Source of the DNA: Haplomitrium mnioides
Lineage: Eukaryota > Marchantiophyta > Haplomitriopsida > Calobryales
Direction: 5' to 3'
NCBI GenBank assembly: GCA_049999725.1
Contig: JBNGIS010017758.1
Coordinates: 1 to 56,572, forward strand
Length of the DNA: 56,572 nucleotides
Shown: positions 22,431 through 33,366 of the stretch, one piece after another
Numbering within the stretch: position 1 is the stretch's first letter
Layout of the letters: every line of letters starts with the position of its first letter
Notes under the pieces: generated by a model
Told to the model about the DNA's origin: nothing
Seen by the model: the letters and a program-made list of their open reading frames with translations, nothing else
Database searches by the model: none
Position numbers and translations under genes: made by a program

Positions 22431-24240
22431 GAGGGATCTGAAGTGGGGGTCAGGTTTAATCGGCCAAAAGGGTGACATATTGACGATTTAGACTGAAGAA
22501 AAGGGTGATCTTGAAAGTTTGAACTGGTTCTGCGGATTATCTGAGAAAGTTTGAAATGGATTTACGAGAGTTATTGTTCTTATATCAAACTTTTTGATGA
22601 GTTAATAAGGGGACTAATAATTGAATGGCCGAAAGGATGATCTATCGACAATCTGGACTGAGGAAAGAATAAATGAGCATCAGCGAAATAGCAATCTATT
22701 GTCGATCTGGACTGAAAGGAAGGTAAGTTTGAAAGTTCAGATCGGACGGGGGGGAAAGTTCAAATTTGGCAAGAGATTGAAAGTTCGAAAAGAGTACAAA
22801 TTCCAGAGACAAAAGTTCAACACGTGCAAGGAACTGCTGTTGCAAGGGAGCATCATGTTCGCTCTTATATCGATTGTTTTTGTAACTTAGTCAAGGGAGC
22901 TTCAAGCATGTATTGTTCTTACTCGACAAGGACGGGGCGGTTATCTCCAAAGAGAGCTACGAGTTGTTCCTACAACAAGCTTTTCGATGAGTTAACGAAG
23001 AGGAGGACCTATTCATTGTTCTTACAGTGAGTGGTTGAAGGAGTCAATTCCAAAGAGAGCTCGAGTAGTTCTTATGAAGAGCAAGTTGAGGAGTTAATTA
23101 AAGTGGAGCGTGGGAAGGAGTTCTTACAGTGAGTTAGTAAAAGAAGAGAAGCTTGGGAATGTTTTTATAAGGAGGATGGAGACAGTTGGGGAAAACTAAG
23201 CCTTTCCAACTAAATCCTAGGAAAGCTACCAAAGCTGTTCTGCTGATCTAGTCTAGGAAATGAAGTGTAGGATTTAGTTAGTGTGACAATTTTCGACAAT
23301 TACCTATAGATTAGTGTTTGTTATGTCAGTAGATAGCAGTGGATAGAAGGTCTAATTGCTGTAGTTAGCTGAAAGTTAGATTAGTAGTTAGATAGGATTA
23401 GTTACAATATGTTCTGATAGGAAAATATGAGTAGTGAGAGGGTGGTACAAAGAGGTTTGCCTCGTATCACTCTCTGGTCTCTTTTGCTGTTGCTTGGACT
23501 TTGAAGATGGAATGGGAGATAGCATGGCAAAGAGTTCCCTTTTCTGAGATTGCATGGCTATGTTATTTTGGAATTGTATGTCTCAATTTTGAAGTGAGGA
23601 ATCAAGGATGCTAAGCATTGGCATCTTCTATGTACTAGGAGTGGAGAGGGTGTGTAGAAATTGATTGGGGTGAGAGATAGGCTGCAACAGAGGGCTGCCA
23701 TGTCAGGGGGGTACCCGAGTGGGGACTAGAGTGGTGATTTCAGCCAATTAATAGAGTACAGACATAGTAGACAGCAAACGGCATGGACTTCTCTGGAATG
23801 GAGAGTTCATACTTATCTGGAGAGGTGGATTTGAGTGCATACATGGTAGAATCAACTGGAGTCTCAAAGTTTCCGCCCTATAAGAATCTGGGATTGTTGC
23901 TAGGGGCTTAAATTTCTGATCTATCTCAATAGTAATGTTGTTGTTCCTCCTGGAGCCAATGCTATTAGTATTCACTTGTAGATGCTAAAGGGCAAGAGGC
24001 AGGAAGCCTAAGCCTTTGTAGGGTCTGGCTGGCAAGATTCCGTGAGTGTGAGAGTGAGGAGACAAAAGAGAGAGGTGTCTAGAAGGCACCAATATGGGTC
24101 TTTGTTTAGCTTCCCCTTTAAAGAAGTTGGAACCTGCTTATAACCAGAGAAAACAACCCAATATCTCCTTGTCCATGTGGGTTCGATACAGAATCAATAT
24201 AATTTGATTCGGAATACTTCCAGGATGCTGCAACATATTT

Positions 24241-24259
24241 TGGCGCCGTTGCCGGGGAT
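24241..24259 (+). other. Primer-binding site for tRNA-Asp
   Basis: TGGCGCCGTTGCCGGGGAT is the complement of the 3' end of plant tRNA-Asp including CCA. The same site is used by several plant gypsy lineages of the Athila/Tat type. It lies six bases after the LTR end. Confidence 0.92.
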
Positions 24260-25660
24260 GAGGTAGGATGATGGGATGTTTTCTCTGTAAATCAAAGGTA
24301 AAAGAGAGAAAGCCAAGGTAGAGCTTTCAAGAGTGATGAGACTTTGTGATTTGCTGGAGCAAAATGATTTTTTGTTGTTGTTGGAGCACTAGGACTACCG
24401 AGTACCAGGGAAGCCAACAGTGGAGAATTTCATAATGGAAGGCAAATTGCAAGTTGAAGATCAAATGTAGAAGAGAGGGAGTCAAGGGAGAACTCTCAAT
24501 ATTTATGAGAGCATTCTCTTGTATGAAAGACAGCTCTGCAATGAGGCTATATGGTTAAAGATGGTGTTGCAGTTCAAGAGTTTGATGACACTTTTTAGAG
24601 ATCTACATGCTTCAATTGGAGGGCTTGGTTGGCTCTGAATACATGGAAGGAGGAAAAAAAAGTGTTCATAGCAGAGAATTCATAATGTATGAAGGGAGAT
24701 CTCGACCTCCAAAAATTGCAGTCACGGGGAGTAAAATGGAGCTCCTGGATGGTGTCCCCTATTGTTCTTATTGTTCTTAATCAAAAAGTTAGCGCTAGAA
24801 AGAGAGCATCTTCATATTGTTCTTAATTGACTTATAGTTATTATAGCAAAGGGTGGTTAGTGAAGCAGTTGTCAACGGGAGGTTGCAACTGTCAAAATTT
24901 CAGATGACAGTGAACTTTCAGATAGGTGCGATCTAAGTGGAGAGCTTTGACGGTTGTTTTTCGAGAGCTATCTTCAAAGCTCAGGTGTAATGTTCGACAA
25001 TCAAATGGTCTTAAGCATGTTGGAGAAGAATTCCCCTACGACAAAGAAGAAACAGCTGTGATGAAGAATTCCTAGCTGTGATATGCTCTGCTATGGGGAA
25101 GAGACCAGGCTGCGAATGGCCCCGTTGAAGAAATTTGAAGAAGGTCGTTGTGGAGGTCCCTGATGCAGGAAGGAGCTACGGTCCATGTAACGAAGAAGTC
25201 TTCATTCGAATGAGAGCATATGTATTGTTCTTATAAGAAGTTATTGGAGGAGATAGTTTAAAACGAGCTTCTACATTGTTCTTATATGGAGTTGTGAGTA
25301 GTTCTTGTAACGAGCTATTTGTCAAGTGAGTTCCAAGGAAATCTTATGAAGAAGTTTATGAAGGAGCTTGTGAAGGGGAATGGAAGTGCTATCAGCATTT
25401 GAAGAGTCAACAGATAGGGGTTTTTCAAAATGCTATACAAACAAGTAATCAAGTAGGGATTTATCTCTGGAAGCAATTGTAAAATACTGGAGAGCTAAGC
25501 CAAGTTACTCGTGAAGGTAGATGGTGTTTTCTTTCATAACTTGTTGCAGGAATTTGAGGGAAGAGGATGTTTTGGAAAATTGAAATTGAAAAAATTAAAA
25601 AATCAATCATAATGGAGGGAAAAGTTCATAGGCAAGGCGCTTGCAAGGACACTGCGCGAT
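24260..25660 (+). other. Internal region of element 3, no intact gene
   Basis: About 1.4 kb with stops in all frames. Around 24335-24640 a broken frame reads coherently (LCDLLEQNDFLLLLEH, then IYESILLYERQLCNEAIW), which may be a relic of gag, but I cannot assign it. Further repeats of the TTGTTCTTA motif occur at about 24765, 24815, 25218 and 25270. Confidence 0.6.
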
Positions 25661-25671
25661 GGAGGAGGGGG
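25661..25671 (+). other. Polypurine tract of element 3
   Basis: GGAGGAGGGGG lies just before the second LTR start at 25675, the expected position for plus-strand priming. Confidence 0.75.
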
Positions 25672-25674
25672 CTA

Positions 25675-28565
25675 TGTGGTGACATGGTCTTGGGCTTCAG
25701 AAGGGAAAAGTGAGAAAACACTACATTGTAGTAGTGTAATGAGCTATAAAATGGTGCATGGTTCATGTTATTGGTGATTTCAAGGATATAAGAGAAGCTG
25801 ACTATCAGGAAGTGTGTCCTTCAATAGTTGGTGCTGTGTGAAAGAGAAATGAGGAAATGGAAAGATGTAAGTCTCATGGACATGAGAAAGAAAAGTGATT
25901 GCTATGAGCGTTTGAATAGTAGAAGATCTTCTGGGAGTGGAATAGGGTGAAAGGTTGGATCATGATGAGTTTAATTCAGAAGTTTTCTCTGGAAATAAGA
26001 ATGTAAAAATAATGTAATGATAGGATAGGAGTTGATTTTATTTATGTAGGAAGAATAATAGAGTATAGCTATAGGAAGGAAGAAAAGAAATTTTAAAAAG
26101 TATAAAAATATAATAAAACATTTTAACAAAACTAACCTACTGTTGGGGACCAAGCCAAGCCCATTAATTCTACATCTATCTAACTCTGAAGTTGGAGGAC
26201 AGCGTGCCCTGGGAGAGAGGTGAGCCCTGAACTAGGTCTGTCCAAGGGCAGAAGAGGGAAATGCGGTGGCCTTATACCCCTCTAGGGGGCTGCCTCTCCA
26301 AATGAAGGAGCGAGATGGTTATATACTACTGCTATGTTCTTGGGGAAAACTTATGGGACTAATTCCTTGATCCATGGAGATCAATTGCATAGTCGATGGA
26401 GTTGAGACAAACTGCTGCAAAGAAGGATTCGGGGCGCATGAGGAAAGATCCTTGTGAAATGTGAATACCCAACGAAGAAAGATGCGGGAGACATGTCTGA
26501 GGAATCGATCAAATTTTGTAGCAGCTCGATCGACAAATTTCATTTTATCCACATCATTGATAGTTGCAAGAATTTGATATGCTCATCTGTGCTAGCGGGA
26601 GTGAGCTCTATTATCTTGTAAGATGGCAATGCACTGAGCTTCTCTAGGTGAACATCAAGTTTTTGTAGATTTCCCAAGGAGAATCCAATATTGATTGATA
26701 CAAATGCAGAGCATCAAATAAGGCGTCAATTAGTTGGGAAGGAAAGATAGCGATTGCCCTGTAAGAAGCAATATGATGTGAATGTCTCTGTGAAGAATTA
26801 GCTGTGAAAGGAAGGCTGCAAAATGCCCATGCTACAAAGAATCACCAGTGCAAGAGTAATCGCTCTGATGAGAAATGTGAATCGATCTGAGTAGGGAGTG
26901 TTTTGAGTTGTGAAGGTCTCTAAGAAGGGAAATTAATCGCTGAAGGAAGAGTCGTAATGGAATTGGCGCAGCAAGAGAGGAGTGACAACTTGGAGATGGG
27001 ATCTGCGTGTTGGTTTGGATCAGTAAGATCGAAGAGGAGGATTTGACCGCCAATATCCAGGAGGGAAGCTGATCGTGAGTAGGATGGCGCAACGAAGTTC
27101 CGAAGTTCAAAAGTCCCGATTTTACTTGGAGTTATATATCGTTCTTCTAAGAAGCTATTCAGGGAGCTAATTACTGAAGGATTGATCTGCAATCAATCTC
27201 CTTAAGCGGAAGAAAATGATTAGCCTGTGTGATGACAAAATTTGTGCTAAGGAGCAACGTGTTGAGGAGAGAAATGCCAGATGGTCAGAAATTCGGAAGC
27301 AAAAGCCCTGCGATGGAGAAGAAGGTCTCGGCTGTGAAAAAAGAACTGCATAGTATGAATGTAAAGAAGGGGAATGCTGTGAGAAGGGAAGGAGACTGCT
27401 TGAAGTTGCGATCGTGCTTGAATGGAGGAAAGGCTGCATTAGGGATCGAATGACGGAAATGAAGGTTGCGGACTACGCTGAAGAGATGACGAACGATTGA
27501 GCTGTTTGGGAAGAAGAATCTCTGTTGCGTGATTGAATTGAGAGGAGAACACAAATGGTTGGCTTGTGGGCTATTTGAAATCAAATGGTGAAGGCTGAAT
27601 GTCTTTAAATGAAAAATCCGATGAGAACGAGCGATGCGATGAACGATTTGAGTGAAGAACGAGGAATCCGTGAAGAGTTGAGGTCTGTTGTTCCGCGGTT
27701 CCTTTGTTACGACAAGTCTGTGGGAAATGTGGGTAGTTCTTATAACAAGCGGCAAGAATTGCGAAGGAGCGGAATTGAGCCTTCATAAGTGGGAAACCCC
27801 ACTTAAGAGGGTTCCGATCAGCCTTCCTAAGTGGAGAGGACCGGTTAAACTGGTTTAGATCAGCCTTTCTAAGTGGGGAGGATCGGTTAAACTGGTTCCG
27901 ATCAGCCTTCCTAAGTGGAGAGGACCAGTTAAAGTGGATCTGATTAAGCTTACAAAGTGGGGAGTCCATTTAAAAGGGATCCGAAGCAGGGGTAAGGATT
28001 AATCGGCCAGAAGGGTGATATATTGACGATTCGGACTGAAGAAAAGGATGATCTTGAAAGTTCAAACTGGTCTTGTGGATTATCTGAGAAAGTTCGAAAT
28101 GGATTTACGGGAGTTATTGTTCTTATATTGAACTTTTCTATGAGTTAGTAAGAGAAGTAATAACTGAATGGCTGAAAGGATGATCTATCGACAATCTGGA
28201 CTGAGGAAAGAATAAATGAGCATCAGCGAAATAGCAACCTATCGCCGATCCGGACTGAAAGGAAGGTATGTTTGAAAGTTTGAATCGGACAGGGGCGAAA
28301 GTTTGAATTTGGCCAGAGATTGAAAGTTCGAAAAGAGTACAAATTTGAGAGTTAAAAGTTCGACACGTGCGAGGAACTACTGTCGCAAGGGAGTATCATG
28401 TTTGCTCTTATATCAAGTGTTTTCGTAACTTAGTCAAGGGAGCTTCAAGCATGTATTGTTGTTACTCAACGAGGACAGGGCGGTTATCTCCAAAGGGAGC
28501 TACGAGTTGTTCCTACAACAAGCTTTTCAATGAGTTAACGAAGAGGAGGACCTATTCATTGTTCT
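25675..28565 (+). repeat. 3' LTR of element 3, truncated at its 3' end
   Basis: Matches the first LTR to about 23028 (ATTGTTCTT) and then stops. The last roughly 1.2 kb, corresponding to 23030-24235, is missing. It includes the 980 bp hidden by the gap in the other LTR and an extra segment of about 180 bp at 27604-27786 that the first LTR lacks. The 42-bp repeats recur at 27779-27970. The flank after 28565 is the gene's 3' region and not the base following the insertion point, so the truncation also removed about 2 kb of host sequence. Confidence 0.82.
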
Positions 28566-29310
28566 TGTTTGGACATTGAAGTAAATCTCTAAAGCCACTA
28601 GCCTTTTTGACTCTGAACTATGAATCCTGTGCGTATATGATTCTCCAAATTATAAAATACTTTCAATTATTGAAACCTTCTAAAATGTGCCCACTATAAC
28701 CTTTGCGCATATGGATTTTCAACTACAAAAGAAAGCTTCTTTCTTACTTGAACATTAAAATAGATATTTGAAATCCATGCAATATTTTGTTTTGTTGGTT
28801 ATTGTGCCTTAGGATTCCAAACTCATTCTCTTGACGTCTAGTTTGCTTGAGTTTTTCCTCATTTCTTCTATTTTTTTTCAAAAACTAAGTTTTTAGAAGC
28901 ATGATGTCTTTGCGTACATAGAGTTTGAACAACCAAACCTATTTCAAAATAAATTATTCTGACATATATTTCAATTTTTGAGCTTCGAAATGTAAATAAA
29001 CAAAAATGCAAGTTTATTATGAAAACATACCAAAATTTTTATAATTTTCATCGATTTTATGTTTTCCAATATTTTTATAAAAACTAAGAATATCGTTTGA
29101 TTTTGCATAATGAAAATTTTTCTCGCTCTATCATGCTTGTTAAAACTATAAAAAATGAAGCTAAAAAATTCATGTAGTTTTCTCTTAAACAACCTAGTTT
29201 TCTTTGTTTTTCAAGCTCAAAAACTACTTTTTTCATGAAAAAAAAATTTCTTGTTTTGAGTATCCTATTCTTGGTTCAAAGTAATGGTTGTTAGATGTTT
29301 TTTCTTCAAG
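28566..29310 (+). pseudogene. 3' region of DUF7869-like gene unit, copy 1
   Basis: Matches 43010-43735 downstream of the best copy: GCC(T/A)TTTTTGA(C/T)TCTGAACTATGA, TGGATTTTCAACTACAA, AATCCATGCAAT, and the end motif GGTTCAAAGTAATGGTTGTT at 29273-29292. Probably untranslated. Includes TGCGCATATGG and TGCGTACATAG palindrome remnants. Confidence 0.7.
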
Positions 29311-29540
29311 TTCATTATCAATCTTGTTCTCTTAAGATAGACATCATTCTTTGTTGATATTTGTTTTTTATGGTTTCAACACTCTGAATGGTAAACCAAT
29401 CTACATAAAATTTTCCAATTCCAAAAATGGCTCATAAATCTCAAGATGCCTTTGCAATACCAAGATAATTAGTTTCCTTATGGTAAACACAATTTAGTAC
29501 TCCACAATCTCAGATGATAAAGAAGCAATAATTGAACAGG
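29311..29540. other. AT-rich spacer between inverted gene copies
   Basis: 230 bp separating the tails of two oppositely oriented copies. Nothing recognised. Confidence 0.4.
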
Positions 29541-31260
29541 TGGTACTATGAACCAAGAAACAACTACTCAAAACAAGAATTATTTTTTTTTTGCCAAAAA
29601 AAAAAAATCTATGTTTTCAAGCTCAAAAAACTAAGAAAACAAAGGTATTTTTTTGTAAGAAAATTATACGAGTGTTTTAAGTTCATTTTTGACAATTTAA
29701 ACAAGCTTGTACAATCAAAAAGAAAAATTTATATAGAAAATTGAATGATTATTTTAGTCTTTTGTGAAAATGTTGAAATCTCAAAGTCAATTTAAAGTCC
29801 AAAATTTGTGCATTGTTTTTATAAAAATATGAATTTTGGATAGAATACACTCCAAAGCCATAAATTTCAAACAATTGTCAAAATTAAATCATTTTGAAAT
29901 ACGTTTTGTAGTACAAACTTCATGTGTGTATAGATATGATGCCATTACAAACATATTATTTAAAAAATAAATAGAAAACTTGGGGAAAACCCCAAACTGG
30001 CCATGAGTTAGAGGAATTGATTCAAAGTTCCAAGGCACAAAAGCTTCAAAAACCAAACCTTGTAAGCACTTTAAATCTCTATTTTGAAATCCAAGCAAGA
30101 AATGAACTTTCAATTCTACTTCAAAATCCATGCGTGAAGAGGGTTAAGTAGATATGTTTCACAAGGGTTTAGCAATTCAAAAGCAACAAAAATTCAAAAA
30201 TCCACATATGCAAACGAGTCAATAGTCAAAATCAAAAAGGCTAGAGCAACCCAACAAGCAATGGGTTTAAAAATTTTCATTAAAGTCTAATCATGCAAAG
30301 TGTTCCAAGTTTATGATCAGATTCCCTATCAACCAAGAGCTTCAAGTTCTATTTTACGTTTAAACTTTATTCGCAAATAGTAAGAATCAATTGGCAATGA
30401 TTTACATTGAGAAGTTCAAGCGCATATAAATCTGTCTCAACAAGAAGAAATTTCTTTGAATAAATTATTCATATACTTCATAAAATATATAAACTTAAAC
30501 TGCAACATACGTTGAAAGTACACTATTAACAATAGAGTAGAGAAACATTTATTTCAAAAACATAATCATAAATGACTTTTATTACTAGTAACTTATAGTT
30601 TTGGACTATAAGACAATTGTAGTGTCTCACTAAGACTCGTTTTTATAAAAGCCTTAACACATTCAAACATTTTTGAAAATTTTCTAAACATTTGATCATT
30701 TTGATCGTGAGTATGGCTGACTATAAGAAATCCCACTTTGATTTTTTAAAAGACATTTTTTGTAATTAAGAGACTAAGATATCCAATAAAATGGAGTTCT
30801 TATTCTATCATGTTGTATTATCCAATTGAAGATATAAGATGGGAGGTAACATCTTTTGAAACTCACAGAGTATTTTATTAAGCACTACAACGATTAAATT
30901 GGAGTGACTTATCAAGTTTTTTTAGGTTGAGAAGACCTTCGAAGAAAGAGTATGAATGAATATTAAAACACCAACAACGTGTACACCACCAAACAATCTT
31001 TATTAATGTTTTTTGGTGATGAAAGCCAATGTGGAATTTATTTTCTTTTAACCCATGTCATTAATCACAATGTCCAAGTACTTTTGACTGTGAGCATAAT
31101 ATTTTCTTCAATGGTTTGCAAGTTTGTTCTTTCTTTCATTTGTTGGTCATGATGAAGAAACAATTGGCGATTATATTTTACTACATTACATTAAAAAGCC
31201 AAAATATATAAATACTTTTGTGAAGCATGTACGTATGTCAAGAATTTTAATGTATACAGA
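29541..31260 (-). pseudogene. DUF7869-like gene copy 3 (minus strand), core domain plus 3' region
   Basis: On the minus strand, 31190 down to about 30590 reads VKYNRQLFLHHDQQMKERT-like, then a VVHVVGV-like block, VFSTxKNLISHSNLIVVVLN, LPPILYLQLDNTT (around 30840) and the YTHDQNDQMFRKF block. These are the same blocks as 40353-40950, with stops and indels. 29545 to about 29900 is the reverse complement of 28990-29285, so copies 1 and 3 meet tail to tail. A very broken copy, assigned by motif order. Confidence 0.65.
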
Positions 31261-31407
31261 ATATTCAGTCCAACACAAACAAACCCTTTGAGCGTAGATG
31301 GTCAAAACCATAAACAACAATTCAAAGGCTCATTTTTACTCTAAATACACATAAGATTCACACCAACAATAGCAAAATATATATGAGAAAATAATCTTAA
31401 TACACAT

Positions 31408-31688
31408 TTGCCTTACATACTAACTTTCTTTTGCACCATACAAACCTATGTCTTGAAAGATACGCGAATCATTTTTGGCAAGAAAATCAGTTTTTTGAAT
31501 TTTAGGTATAAAATGAATGACAATGGAAAGTTTCTTTATATTGTCGTGAGCATATATACGAGATCAATTTTTTCTCTAGTTGTTATTTTTGCAACTTCTT
31601 ATCATTTAGTTTTAATTTTCCTTTTTTTTAATTGCCTTTTCCTTTTCATTTTCAAAGTCAAGTTTTTGTCTATTTTAGTAGCTTGGAA
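31408..31688 (+). promoter_or_regulatory. 5' leader/promoter region shared with the ParB-methyltransferase gene
   Basis: ACTAACTTTCTTTTGCACCATACAAACC and the following bases match, in inverted orientation, 37705 down to 37510, the region just upstream of the minus-strand ParB-methyltransferase gene. A pyrimidine tract ending in TATTTTAG at about 31677 looks like a splice acceptor before the ATG at 31689. The translated ORF through here is not supported as protein. Confidence 0.5.
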
Positions 31689-32046
31689 ATGGCATCACAA
31701 GCAACAACTCCAAAACCTGCACAACCAAAACCTTATTGGTATACTGATGCTCTAAAGTTGCTTGAGCCCATAAGACTAGCCAACAAATGGCTAGTTTGCT
31801 GCAAAACAATAAAGGATATTGAGCATCATTTGGACCTTTTTCAAGAAAAGGGTGAAAAATTCAACATAGGCATTTTGGTCCAAATTTCTATGATTTGTGA
31901 GGGCCACATAGCCCACATTAGGCTTCTTGTATATTGAAAGGATGGAATCAGTCTCTAAAAGGTATTTCCAAGAAGTTATACTCCAACAAAATGAAGCCAA
32001 CAGACTCATTCACGTTGTACTTACAAGAAACATACAAGGATAGAAA
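31689..32046 (+). CDS. Hypothetical 5' exon (MASQATTPKP...), probably of a ParB-methyltransferase gene copy
   Basis: From the ATG at 31689 there are 82 residues to a stop at 31935-31937: PYWYTDALKLLEPIRLANKW, then ...ICEGHIAHIRLLVY. After the stop a coherent sequence continues (ERMESVSKRYFQEVIL, NEANRLIHVVLTRNI), ending at a possible donor near 32046. I recognise no domain. The upstream leader matches that of the minus-strand ParB-methyltransferase gene, and the 24-bp palindrome array directly downstream corresponds to that gene's first intron. I therefore infer a first exon of another copy, the rest of which is missing here. Confidence 0.45.
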
Positions 32047-32080
32047 GGTACAAAACCCTAACTACATTTTTTTTTCTCAA

Positions 32081-32410
32081 GAGTCTATGCTTGTATGAAC
32101 TAAAGAGTCCATGCTAGCATGGACTCAAGAGTCTATGTTTGCATGAACTAAAGAGTCCATGCTAGTATGGACTCAAGAGTCTATGCTCGCCTACTAGAGA
32201 GTCTATGCGCGTATGGACTCGCAAGTCTATGCGCGCATGGACTCGTAAGTCTATGCACGTATGGACTCGTAAGTTTATATGCGCATTAACTCGTAAGTCT
32301 ATTCGCATATTGACTTGTAAGTCTATGCGGACATTGACTCATAATTCTATGTGCGCATTGACTCATAAATCTATGCGCGCATTGACTCGTAAGTCTATGC
32401 GTATATGGAC
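32081..32410 (+). repeat. Array A: 24-bp palindromic tandem repeat, about 14 units
   Basis: Units of 24 bp such as AAGTCTATGCGCGCATGGAC plus TCGT, with near-perfect period. 32105-32126 is a perfect 22-bp palindrome around ATGCTAGCAT. No stops arise because 24 is a multiple of three, giving a spurious frame of 8-residue repeats (TRKSMRAW). It occupies the position of an intron after the 31689-32046 exon. Confidence 0.95.
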
Positions 32411-32430
32411 AACAACCGCTACTTTGAACC
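32411..32430 (-). repeat. Conserved 20-bp motif GGTTCAAAGTAGCGGTTGTT
   Basis: Directly abuts array A. The same 20 bp occurs exactly at 56539-56558 (minus) and with one change at 43710-43729 (plus, abutting array G); diverged copies are at 29273-29292 and about 29541-29555. It marks a boundary shared by several copies of the repeat family. Confidence 0.8.
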
Positions 32431-32790
32431 AGGATTTGCCACTAAGTTCTTATTTCAGTTGGTAGTTGCAAATATTATTTTCTGCAATTTGGTATTAAAA
32501 ATCATCAATTTTACGTTTGTGATCTTTTTTTTTGCAAAGAAAACCGTTTTTTAGAAATACAAATTGCGTATTTTACATTTACACTATATTTTAAAAATTT
32601 CTTTATAATGAACACCCACAATGAAAAGCATTTTAGTTGTTGAAATATTTTATTCAAACCTCACACTATTGTGAATACACTAAATTTATCAAAAATCAAA
32701 AGAAAACATACATCTTTTTTTGAAAAAAAATTATATGCAAACGTGGATGTCTACTTGCGTAGGGACTTTGAACCATACTATGAGTGTTGT
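32431..32790. other. AT-rich stretch without a gene
   Basis: T- and A-rich sequence, no motif recognised. Downstream of the minus-strand methyltransferase gene and array B. Confidence 0.4.
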
Positions 32791-33160
32791 AGCTGTTAAA
32801 TCCTAAGCAAGCAGAGACTCCAAACTAGAACCCTAAATCCTCTACATGCATAGACTCTGAATGAAAATCCTAAAGCCTATGCGTGCATAGACTTTGAACG
32901 AGAACAATAAGGCTAGGCAAGCGTAGATTCCAAACAAGAACCCTAAAGCCTTGGCGCGCCTAGACTCTAAATAAGAACCCTAAAGCCTATGCGTACATAG
33001 ACAGTGATAGAGAACCCTAAAGCCTAAACGTGCAGGGACTCTAAACAAGAACCTTAAAGCTTATACGCGCATAGACTCCGAACAAGAACTCTAAAGCTTA
33101 TGTGCGCATAAACTCTAAAAAAGAACCCTAAAGCCTAGGCGGTCGGAGATTGCTAAATCT
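32791..33160 (-). repeat. Array B: ~37-bp repeats 3' of the methyltransferase gene
   Basis: About nine units of roughly 37 bp: GACTC(T/C)AAACAAGAACCCT followed by AAAGCCTATGCGCGCATA. The ATGCGCGCAT palindromic core recurs in most units. It lies beyond the gene's stop codon (33367), so it would be in a 3' untranslated region. Confidence 0.85.
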
Positions 33161-33366
33161 CATGTTTGTAGAGACTCCAAGCGTTGTGCACAAGGACTCC
33201 AAACGATTCTTGTGCTGGCAATTGACTCCAAACCATTCTTATGTGCACAAAATTTAATCGTGTTGAAAAGAATTGAAATAGATTGGGAGTACAACAAGTT
33301 GAAACTTTGGCAAATAAACTTTGAAAAAAAATAGTTTATTTATAAAACAATTTGTTCAATAGATGC

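Larger units (their letters stand above)
21277..24235 (+). repeat. 5' LTR of element 3 (interrupted by a 10-N gap)
   Basis: Starts TGTGGTGACATGG and ends in GCTGCAACA, six bases before the primer site. The gap at 21814-21823 falls exactly where the second LTR has about 980 bp (26209-27190), so the true LTR is near 3.9 kb. An antisense frame of about 90 residues at 22157-22426 comes from the 42-bp repeats and is not a gene. Confidence 0.85.
21277..28565 (+). mobile_element. Non-coding large-LTR retrotransposon (LARD-like), element 3
   Basis: Two long LTRs (from 21277 and from 25675, both starting TGTGGTGACATGG) flank only about 1.4 kb of internal sequence with no gag or pol. A tRNA-Asp primer site follows the first LTR and a purine tract precedes the second. 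It is inserted in DUF7869-like gene copy 1. Its LTR shares motifs with the LTRs of gypsy element 1 (the CCTTCCTAAGTGG unit and the TTGTTCTTA motif), so I infer a non-autonomous gypsy relative mobilised by another element's proteins. Confidence 0.82.

Noticed and set aside
25232-25245. Heat-shock element (TTCTTATAAGAA)
   Set aside because: The spacing does not fit the nTTCnnGAAn pattern; treated as part of the TTGTTCTTA motif family.
32205-32465. 86-residue repeat protein (TRKSMRAW units)
   Set aside because: Same cause: period divisible by three, no start context, and intron position.
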